Assembly: GCF_014926405.1 (NCBI RefSeq)
Contig: NZ_JACXXJ020000005.1
Location: forward strand, 3,608,501-3,672,500
Length of the DNA: 64,000 nucleotides
DNA from: Agrobacterium vitis
GTDB lineage: Bacteria > Pseudomonadota > Alphaproteobacteria > Rhizobiales > Rhizobiaceae
Direction of reading: 5' to 3'
Shown: one piece after another, positions 57,288 through 64,000 of the stretch
Numbering within the stretch: the first letter of the stretch is position 1
How the letters are laid out: each line of letters starts with the position of its first letter
Notes under the pieces: model-generated
Told to the model about the DNA's origin: nothing
Seen by the model: only the letters and a program-made list of their open reading frames with translations
Databases searched by the model: none
Program-made: the position numbers and the translations under genes

Positions 57288-57713
57288 TGGTATTCACCAA
57301 GGAACTTTCTGCAATGCAAAGAAAGGGCTTGGTTTTCGAAAGGAAGCGGGATAGGTTGCAGACACGCACCGGGCAGCGGGGAATGAACAAAGATTCGTTT
57401 GGCTCTGGGTCGACCGCAAACATGCCTCCTTAAGGAGACGGTAGCGGCGCGAATGATCCTGGTGCGTGGATCAAATAATTTACTGCTTGATTCCTTAAGC
57501 CGAAGTCGGATTAAGGGCAAAAATTATGCAGAATGTTAACGTGTTACAGTCGACCCTCACGCATTTTATAGAATGCAAGGAGCTGTGATAGTCACCAGCG
57601 GCCGTATGTTGCATTGGCGCAGTATGCCCCGCAGCGCGTGGAGCCCCGGTTCGATTGAGCGAACGGGCCGCGTCGCCCTCATATCAGCAAGACAGAAATC
57701 AGGTGAGTAATCG
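57288..57713. other. Intergenic region with repeat
   Basis: 426 bp with no supported gene. A palindromic repeat occupies 57480-57535. The promoter for the DUF4167 gene should lie after it but was not identified. Confidence 0.5.
57480..57535 (+). repeat. Palindromic intergenic repeat, short form
   Basis: TTACTGCTTGATTCCTTAAG, a CCG / CGG centre, and GGCAAAAATTATGCAG match the hairpin half of the repeat at 28452 in the same orientation. Confidence 0.55.
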
Positions 57714-58598
57714 ATGAGGCCAGGACAGCAAAACAAGCGCAGTCGGGGGCGTAGCAGTGGCGGCAGCAATAATAACAACGGCAACAATTTCAACCGCAAG
57801 GGCTCCAACCCGCTGACCCGCACCTATGACAGTTCGGGTCCTGACGTGAAGATCCGCGGCACGGCGCAGCATATCGCTGAAAAATATATGGCGCTGGCGC
57901 GCGATTCGCATAGTTCAGGCGACCGGGTCATGGCCGAGAACTATTTGCAGCATGCCGAACATTATAACCGCATCATTGCCGCCGCCCAGGCGCAGATGCA
58001 GGAGCGGGTCCATCGCGACGACCGCGATTATAATGACCGCGACGGTTCCGACATGGATGGCGACGAGGGCGATAACGGTCTGGACCGTGGCTACCAGCCG
58101 CAGCCTGAGATGCCGGTTCAGCAGCCCCGCATTCAGCAGGAACGGGTTCAGCCAGAGCGCGCCCAGCAGGAGCGTCCAGAGCGCACCGAACGGCAGGACC
58201 GTCCAGAACGGGCCGAGCGTCCGGAGCGCCCAGAACGGGCCGAGCGTCCTGATCGCCGCGAGCGCACGCATCAGGACCGCCGGCCACAGCCGATTGCGCA
58301 GCCGCAGCCTGAGCTGGACATTGCCGGAAGCGGACCGCAGCCGGTGATTGAGAAGACCCCGGTCGAAGCTGAATTTGCCGCTGAGGAAAGCGCACAGCAG
58401 GCCAGCGCGAAGTCGGATCGGCCCCAGACCCGCCGCCGCACGCCTGCTGCCCGTCCGCGCCGTCCGCGCCGCACAGCCGAAGAGATTGCGGCCGAAGCGA
58501 ATGGTGAGGCGAGTGCCGAAGGCAAGCCACCGGCCAAGGGTCGCGACAAGGCCAATAATGGCGATGCTCCGGCTCTTGCCGATATCGTTTCGGAATAA
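57714..58598 (+). CDS. DUF4167 protein with charged low-complexity tail
   Basis: 294 residues. A basic, Asn/Ser-rich start is followed by the conserved DUF4167 core (about 28-95: SSGPDVKIRGTAQHIAEKY, ALARDSHSSGDRVMAENYLQHAEHY). The remainder is low-complexity, rich in Arg, Glu, Pro and Gln, with repeats of the type Pro-Glu-Arg-Ala-Glu-Arg, and ends in an Arg/Ala-rich basic stretch. This layout suggests nucleic-acid binding, but the function is unknown. Its place between prmC and clpB is conserved in rhizobia. A good terminator follows. Confidence 0.9.
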   Translation: MRPGQQNKRSRGRSSGGSNNNNGNNFNRKGSNPLTRTYDSSGPDVKIRGTAQHIAEKYMALARDSHSSGDRVMAENYLQHAEHYNRIIAAAQAQMQERVHRDDRDYNDRDGSDMDGDEGDNGLDRGYQPQPEMPVQQPRIQQERVQPERAQQERPERTERQDRPERAERPERPERAERPDRRERTHQDRRPQPIAQPQPELDIAGSGPQPVIEKTPVEAEFAAEESAQQASAKSDRPQTRRRTPAARPRRPRRTAEEIAAEANGEASAEGKPPAKGRDKANNGDAPALADIVSE

Positions 58599-58616
58599 TA
58601 TCCATCGGTGATTGAA

Positions 58617-58646
58617 CCAGACAGACTCTGGCCAGACAGACTCTGG
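58617..58646 (+). repeat. 15-bp tandem duplication
   Basis: CCAGACAGACTCTGG occurs twice head to tail without a gap, just after the DUF4167 stop. Each unit also contains the small dyad CCAGA/TCTGG. Confidence 0.85.
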
Positions 58647-58666
58647 AATGACTGATGACCAAAATT

Positions 58667-58702
58667 AGCCCCTTCTCCTTTTCTGGAGCAGGGGCTTTTT
58701 TA
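58667..58702 (+). terminator. Rho-independent terminator after DUF4167
   Basis: The arms AGCCCCTTCTCC and GGAGCAGGGGCT (one mismatch) with a 6-base loop are followed by a T-rich run. It isolates the DUF4167 gene from clpB. Confidence 0.88.
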
Positions 58703-58928
58703 TTTTTTGATGATTTGTTTTCAGTTGTTTGCCTTTCATCAAGCGTGCCTGATTTTTTGTGCGAAGCCACTCTTTAAAGGGCAAAATCGCCTCCCCATAT
58801 CAGCTTTGACGAATTGAGCGGAATCCCTTTAAAGGATTGAATTCAATCACCGGGCCTGCCGAATGGGGGCCTGATCCTCAAAACCCATGCCGTGCCTTGA
58901 CGGGCGGCCTGGAGACTGGAGAGCGAAA

Positions 58929-61535
58929 ATGAACGTTGAAAAATATTCCGAACGGGTGCGCGGCTTTTTGCAGTCTGCCCAGACGCATGCGCTGTCGGAA
59001 GGCCACCAGCAATTTACCCCTGAACATGTGTTGAAAGTGCTTCTGGATGATGAGCAGGGCATGGCCTCCTCGCTGATCAGCCGCGCGGGCGGCGATCCAA
59101 AGGAAGTCAGGATCGCCAATGATGCAGCGCTTGCCAAGCTGCCGAAAGTGTCGGGCGGCAATGGTCAGGTCTATCTTGCCCAGCCCCTGGCCCGGGTGTT
59201 TTCCACCGCGGAAGACGCGGCCAAGAAGGCGGGCGACAGTTTCGTTACCGTCGAGCGGCTGCTGCTGGCCCTGGCGGTCGAAACCTCGGCATCCACATCT
59301 GCCAGCCTGAAAAAGGGCGGGGTTACGGCTGCGGCGTTGAACCAGGTGATCAATGATGTCCGCAAGGGACGCACCGCCGACACCGCCAATGCCGAACAGG
59401 GCTTCGACGCTTTGAAGAAATATGCCCGTGACTTGACGGCAGAGGCACGAGAAGGCCGGCTCGATCCGGTGATCGGTCGCGATGATGAAATTCGCCGCAC
59501 GATGCAAGTCCTGTCGCGCCGCACCAAGAACAATCCGGTCCTGATCGGTGAACCCGGCGTTGGCAAGACGGCGATTGCCGAAGGCCTGGCTATTCGTATC
59601 GTCAACGGCGATGTGCCCGAAAGTCTTAAAGACAAGAAACTGATGGCGCTGGATATGGGCTCCCTGATTGCCGGGGCCAAATATCGCGGTGAATTCGAGG
59701 AACGCTTGAAGGCCGTGTTGAACGAAGTTCAGGCCGATAACGGCGAGATCATCCTGTTTATCGACGAAATGCACACGCTGGTCGGCGCGGGCAAGAGCGA
59801 TGGCGCCATGGATGCGTCCAACTTGCTGAAACCCGCACTGGCGCGTGGCGAATTGCATTGCGTTGGGGCAACGACGCTGGACGAATATCGCAAGCATGTG
59901 GAAAAAGACCCGGCGCTTGCACGGCGTTTCCAGCCTGTGATGGTGGATGAGCCGACGGTGGAGGATACGATTTCCATCCTGCGCGGCCTCAAGGAAAAAT
60001 ATGAGCAGCATCACAAGGTTCGGATTGCCGATTCGGCCATCGTCGCAGCTGCGACCTTGTCGAATCGTTACATCACCGACCGCTTCCTGCCGGACAAAGC
60101 CATCGACTTGATGGACGAAGCTGCCTCGCGTCTGCGCATGCAGGTGGATTCCAAGCCGGAAGAGCTGGATGAATTGGACCGCCGTATCATTCAGTTGAAG
60201 ATCGAGCGGGAAGCCCTGAAGAAGGAAACCGACATCGCGTCCGCCGACCGCTTGAAGCGGCTGGAAAGCGAATTGGCCTCGCTGGAAGAAGAAGCCGATG
60301 CGCTGACGGCCCGCTGGCAGTCGGAAAAACAGAAGCTGGGTCTTGCGGCCGATCTCAAGCGTCAGCTTGATGAGGCGCGCAACGACTTGGCCATCGCCCA
60401 GCGCAAGGGCGAATTCCAGCGTGCCGGCGAACTTGCCTATGGCGTTATTCCAGGCCTCGAAAAGCAGTTGACCGATGCCGAGGCAAAGGATGCCTCTGGC
60501 GCGGCCAGCATGGTGCAGGAAGTGGTGACACCCGACAATATCGCTCATATCGTCTCGCGTTGGACCGGCATCCCGGTGGACCGGATGTTGCAGGGCGAAC
60601 GGGAAAAGCTGCTGAGAATGGAAGACGAACTGGCAAAATCGGTGGTCGGGCAGGGCGATGCGGTGCAGGCCGTATCGCGGGCCGTGCGCCGCTCGCGGGC
60701 CGGACTTCAGGACCCCAACCGGCCGATTGGCTCCTTCATCTTCCTCGGTCCGACTGGCGTCGGCAAAACAGAGTTGACCAAGTCCCTGGCTCGGTTCCTG
60801 TTCGATGATGAAACGGCCATGGTTCGCCTCGACATGTCGGAATATATGGAGAAACACTCCGTATCCCGGCTGATTGGCGCGCCTCCGGGCTATGTCGGCT
60901 ATGAGGAAGGCGGCGCTCTGACGGAATCGGTGCGGCGCAAGCCCTATCAGGTCGTGCTGTTCGATGAGATCGAAAAGGCGCATCCCGATGTCTTCAACGT
61001 GCTCTTGCAGGTTCTGGATGACGGTCGCCTGACGGATGGCCAGGGCCGAACGGTGGATTTCAAGAACACGATCATCATCATGACGTCCAATCTCGGGGCC
61101 GAATATCTGACAGCCCTTGGTGAGAACGAGGATGTCGATAGTGTTCGAGACCAGGTGATGAGCGTTGTCCGGGCCTCTTTCCGTCCCGAATTCCTCAACC
61201 GTGTCGATGAGATCATCCTGTTCCATCGCCTGCGGCGCAGTGAAATGGGTGCGATTGTCGAGATCCAGATGCAGCGGCTCTTGGCTCTGTTGGCAGAACG
61301 CAAGATCACCGTTGATCTTGGCGGGGATGCTCGCGATTGGATGGCCAATAAGGGCTATGATCCGGTTTATGGTGCAAGGCCATTGAAACGGGTGATCCAG
61401 AAATACTTGCAGGATCCGTTGGCCGAGCAGATCCTGTCGGGCGAAGTGCTTGACGGTAGCGAGGTGAAAATCACCGCCGGTTCGGACCGCTTGCTGATCA
61501 AGCCGGTCAAGCCGATGGATCAGGTCGCAGCCTGA
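58929..61535 (+). CDS. clpB: ATP-dependent disaggregase ClpB
   Basis: Heat-shock AAA+ chaperone that works with DnaK to solubilise aggregates. The 868-residue protein has the N-domain, a first AAA module with GEPGVGKT and [11 protein letters not shown], the coiled-coil middle domain (about 405-530) that identifies ClpB rather than ClpA, and a second AAA module with GPTGVGKT and [15 protein letters not shown] 58929 has GGAG upstream; the frame is open to 58887. Length and domains are normal. It is convergent with the M23 peptidase gene. Confidence 0.97.
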   Translation: MNVEKYSERVRGFLQSAQTHALSEGHQQFTPEHVLKVLLDDEQGMASSLISRAGGDPKEVRIANDAALAKLPKVSGGNGQVYLAQPLARVFSTAEDAAKKAGDSFVTVERLLLALAVETSASTSASLKKGGVTAAALNQVINDVRKGRTADTANAEQGFDALKKYARDLTAEAREGRLDPVIGRDDEIRRTMQVLSRRTKNNPVLIGEPGVGKTAIAEGLAIRIVNGDVPESLKDKKLMALDMGSLIAGAKYRGEFEERLKAVLNEVQADNGEIILFIDEMHTLVGAGKSDGAMDASNLLKPALARGELHCVGATTLDEYRKHVEKDPALARRFQPVMVDEPTVEDTISILRGLKEKYEQHHKVRIADSAIVAAATLSNRYITDRFLPDKAIDLMDEAASRLRMQVDSKPEELDELDRRIIQLKIEREALKKETDIASADRLKRLESELASLEEEADALTARWQSEKQKLGLAADLKRQLDEARNDLAIAQRKGEFQRAGELAYGVIPGLEKQLTDAEAKDASGAASMVQEVVTPDNIAHIVSRWTGIPVDRMLQGEREKLLRMEDELAKSVVGQGDAVQAVSRAVRRSRAGLQDPNRPIGSFIFLGPTGVGKTELTKSLARFLFDDETAMVRLDMSEYMEKHSVSRLIGAPPGYVGYEEGGALTESVRRKPYQVVLFDEIEKAHPDVFNVLLQVLDDGRLTDGQGRTVDFKNTIIIMTSNLGAEYLTALGENEDVDSVRDQVMSVVRASFRPEFLNRVDEIILFHRLRRSEMGAIVEIQMQRLLALLAERKITVDLGGDARDWMANKGYDPVYGARPLKRVIQKYLQDPLAEQILSGEVLDGSEVKITAGSDRLLIKPVKPMDQVAA

Positions 61536-61571
61536 TGACGATCAGGCAGCCCCTTTCTTCATAACGCTTTG

Positions 61572-61593
61572 ATGGCGGCCTTTTGGCCGCCAT
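61572..61593. terminator. Hairpin between convergent clpB and M23 peptidase genes
   Basis: ATGGCGGCC / GGCCGCCAT with a TTTT loop is a perfect stem 36 bp after clpB. The T-run after it is short, so termination strength is uncertain. Confidence 0.6.
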
Positions 61594-61617
61594 TTCCATA
61601 TCATCGTTATTGGGTTT

Positions 61618-63564
61618 TCAATTGTTGGCAGCAAGCTGCCGATTTTTCTCGGCACTGCTCAGCAGATCGTCAATGCGCTGCCGCTCCTGCTCGAATTTTG
61701 CCAACGTACCGCCGTTCAGCGACTTGCCGTCCGGCAAGCGGACCTTCATCGGATCGACCTTGGTGCCGTTGACGATGATTTCGTAATGCAGGTGCGGGCC
61801 GGTGGACTCACCGGTCGTCCCCACCCAGCCGATCACCTGACCCTGGCGGATCTTTGCCCCGGCAACGACACCTTTGGCGATGGCGCTTTGGTGGTTATAG
61901 GAGCTTTCATAGCCGTTCGGATGGCGAATGATTGTCTGGTTGCCATAACCGCCGGAATCCCACCCGGCTTTTTCAACCGTTCCGCTGCCGGCAGCGATGA
62001 TCGGCGAACCGGATGGGGCACCCCAATCGACGCCGGTATGCATGCGCGAATAACCAAGGATCGGATGTCGGCGCATGCCGAAGCCCGAGCGGAACACACC
62101 ATTCGGAACCGGATTGCGAATCAGGAACTGGCGATTGGTCTTACCGTTTTCGTCAAAATAATCGACGGAATTGTCGGATGGGTCCTGAAAACGGTAGAGC
62201 GATGTTGTCGTGTCGCCAAAACGCGCCCGTAGGAAAAGCAGTTCTGAATCCGCCGCGGCCTTGCCGCTTTCATCCGCAGCGGAATAGAAAACCTCCAACC
62301 CGTCAGTCGGCCTTAGCGGCGCCTGCAAATCCACGCTGCTGGCCAGCAGCCGGACCATTTGCCCTGTCAGTTCCTTGCTGAGCCCGTAGGAAAGGGAAGC
62401 CCGGTAAATTCCATCATAAATACTGGGTAAGTCACGGCTTGCCATCACCGGAGGGCTATTCTCATCAAAGGCCGTTGCAATGGCATCCAGCATAGGCGGC
62501 TCAGACCCTTCAACGAGATGGCTCTGATCATCAACCGCCATTGTGACCAGATGCTTGCCGCCACGATAGGCGCTGAACCGGACCACACGGGCCTGTTCCC
62601 CGCGCTGAATAATGCCGAGGCGCAGAACATCCCCGGATTGCAGCGAGGGGCTTCCCAATTTTTCACTAAGGCTGTCGGAAATCGCCCTGGCTTTGGCTTC
62701 GGGGTAGCCCGCACCGGTCAAGGCGGCAATGATGGTCTGCTCGCGGCGAACCGGAATAATATCGTCGGCATATTCGTTGGTATCCGGCGTGACAGGGTCC
62801 GGGGTAGATACGCTTAGATTTTGCTCAACGACGCGGGCCGAAAGGCCTGGGTTTATGTCGAGATCGGCATCCGGATCGGCAAACCGCTCTGGGTCTATAT
62901 AATAGAGGCCGGAAACCTGTTGCGTTCCTTCCGTCAATACGGAGCCATTGGATCGCACATTCTCTTCTACCTCATCCGAAGTCATGCCCGGCGCTGCCTT
63001 GAAAGGCGTGCCGTTTACAGGAAAGGCAACCGTCTTCAGGCTGATCTCGGAATCGACGTTTGAGCCGTAGATCGTACCGGTGCGCGGGGTTACCGTCTGT
63101 TCGTCACCGGCAAAAATACTCAAGGGATCAAAAGGCGGGTAGTTTTCCTGAGTGGAAAGACTGGTCGACACCAGCATTTTCAAATGAGTGAATGGCTGGC
63201 GGCGTACCACATCCTTGTCTCCGCTGCGGATCACGGTTGACACATCCAGTACGGACCGGCTCGCCGTCTTGGCCGAGATGACAGTATTGATCAAACGTCC
63301 ACCGCGGCGCACGCCATCGGCACTATCATTGTGTTGCTTGAGATCAGCGAGCGCAAAGGCCTCAGCCGGTATCGCTAATTGCTGGCGGCCATCCAGTGCT
63401 GCAAAAAGTGCCACGCCCATCAGGACTGACGAGGTGATACCGGTGAGAAATGTGCCTGTCAGCCAGCGTAGCGAAATTTCCCGACGATCAGGCGCACGCC
63501 TTCCATCCGCGAGGATCGGAGGTTCCATGCCAAGGGATCGCAACAGGTTCTTATCCAAGCTCAT
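61618..63564 (-). CDS. M23 family peptidoglycan endopeptidase (RgsM-like)
   Basis: 648 residues. A cytoplasmic N-terminus of about 35 residues is followed by one membrane helix (about 37-58), a long periplasmic region with LysM/CsgG-like parts, and a C-terminal LytM domain (about 500-610). The zinc ligands are intact: H and D in MHTGVDWG, and HLH in GPHLHYEI. Such enzymes cut cross-links between stem peptides. I believe the gene next to clpB in Sinorhizobium meliloti is rgsM, needed for polar growth; position and domains agree, but I cannot confirm it here. Confidence 0.92.
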   Translation of the reverse strand: MSLDKNLLRSLGMEPPILADGRRAPDRREISLRWLTGTFLTGITSSVLMGVALFAALDGRQQLAIPAEAFALADLKQHNDSADGVRRGGRLINTVISAKTASRSVLDVSTVIRSGDKDVVRRQPFTHLKMLVSTSLSTQENYPPFDPLSIFAGDEQTVTPRTGTIYGSNVDSEISLKTVAFPVNGTPFKAAPGMTSDEVEENVRSNGSVLTEGTQQVSGLYYIDPERFADPDADLDINPGLSARVVEQNLSVSTPDPVTPDTNEYADDIIPVRREQTIIAALTGAGYPEAKARAISDSLSEKLGSPSLQSGDVLRLGIIQRGEQARVVRFSAYRGGKHLVTMAVDDQSHLVEGSEPPMLDAIATAFDENSPPVMASRDLPSIYDGIYRASLSYGLSKELTGQMVRLLASSVDLQAPLRPTDGLEVFYSAADESGKAAADSELLFLRARFGDTTTSLYRFQDPSDNSVDYFDENGKTNRQFLIRNPVPNGVFRSGFGMRRHPILGYSRMHTGVDWGAPSGSPIIAAGSGTVEKAGWDSGGYGNQTIIRHPNGYESSYNHQSAIAKGVVAGAKIRQGQVIGWVGTTGESTGPHLHYEIIVNGTKVDPMKVRLPDGKSLNGGTLAKFEQERQRIDDLLSSAEKNRQLAANN

Positions 63565-64000
63565 TTCTGCCTGTTACCACCATATATCCCGACACTCCTG
63601 ATATTTTGTCTGCTGTCGAGCAGATCGCATCAGTCTGGCGCTTCGAGGCTATGCCTTTGGGCGCCGTTGTATACCATCTGCCCGCTTGGCGCTTAGCTGT
63701 CAAACCCTGCGGTAATCCACGCGTTGCCTATATTAAAGACTATAAGGCTTATTCCACGGCTGTCTTTCAGTAGTGGAGGCAATAGCGCGATTTTCGAAGT
63801 TCCGCCGTTTATTGGTCAAAACATCGGATTGTGTAAATCTAAGGGCGCTGAGGGGAAAATGCGCCATTTATGTATCCAAATGAGGAATAGGCGCGGAATG
63901 TAGACCATTCCACACCCTATATCTGGTTTGACATGGCGGAACTCCAATAAGCCTGAAAGCACACCACATGACGCGAACATCATTTTTGTTTATTTTTTCA
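63565..64000. other. Right-edge region
   Basis: 436 bp upstream of the M23 gene. No complete gene is supported. An ATG at 63968 opens a rightward frame of 11 codons to the edge, MTRTSFLFIFS, which could be the start of a signal peptide, but without a clear ribosome site. Confidence 0.35.

Larger units (their letters stand above)
58599..58928. other. Intergenic region before clpB
   Basis: 330 bp with a 15-bp tandem repeat (58617-58646), a terminator (58667-58702) and about 225 bp that must hold the clpB promoter. I saw no clear heat-shock sigma-32 promoter. Confidence 0.55.

Noticed and set aside
58878..61226. Leftward frame of 782 codons
   Set aside because: Antisense to clpB; no domain pattern.
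63968..64000. Start of a gene at the right edge
   Set aside because: Only 11 codons are visible and no clear ribosome site precedes the ATG, so it is noted within the edge entry but not called as a gene.

Overview
The window is a chromosomal segment of a Rhizobiaceae alphaproteobacterium, most likely in the Agrobacterium/Allorhizobium/Rhizobium group. The evidence is the gene set and its order: argH-lptM-lysA; a twin-transmembrane gene, ATP:cob(I)alamin adenosyltransferase, etfB, etfA and 3-hydroxybutyryl-CoA dehydrogenase on one strand; argJ-GNAT-mutT; comF-grxC-nit-DUF1178; ubiG; lysC-ptsP-prfA-prmC; DUF4167; clpB; and an M23 endopeptidase. An acvB-lpiA pair and RIME1-like palindromic intergenic repeats point the same way. 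The species cannot be fixed from the sequence alone.

Left part (1-18.1 kb): core metabolism and envelope genes. A TIGR02302-type membrane protein runs off the left edge. Lysine and arginine biosynthesis genes follow, then tlpA, an electron-transfer flavoprotein / acyl-CoA oxidation cluster interrupted by a chemoreceptor, an SDR enzyme, yihY, gluQ, a DNA glycosylase, an HNH nuclease, dsbB, a DedA-like gene and tRNA-Leu(CAA).

Middle part (18.1-28.7 kb): an accessory stretch just downstream of the tRNA. It has long gene-poor gaps, two small regulator/target pairs (marR with a DUF1330 gene; lysR with an aldo/keto reductase), an orphan Rossmann-like protein, a kinase of the aminoglycoside phosphotransferase fold, a truncated IS3-family transposase, a small membrane gene broken by one stop codon, a probable RES-domain fossil, a GGDEF diguanylate cyclase and a small Ser/Thr-rich lipoprotein. 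Two roughly 110-bp palindromic repeats lie in opposite orientation at 24.2 and 28.5 kb.

Right-middle part (28.7-45.8 kb): an acyl-CoA synthetase, a cell-surface-type acyltransferase with a polysaccharide flippase, secA divergent from a secreted parvulin, the argJ cluster, a lone Flp-type pilin, and the methyltransferase/comF/grxC/nit cluster ending at ubiG.

Right part (45.8-64 kb): a secreted SH3 Pro/Arg/Asp-rich protein and the overlapping lpiA-acvB operon (lysyl-phosphatidylglycerol synthesis and hydrolysis) lie between ubiG and lysC. Then come lysC, ptsP, prfA-prmC, DUF4167, clpB and the M23 peptidase. Several Rho-independent terminators are clear.

I did not find a convincing new multi-gene system. 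The best leads are the two regulator/operator pairs with perfect palindromes, the repeat-bounded accessory segment with its gene fossils, the orphan 455-residue protein, and the stacked hairpins between lpiA and lysC.
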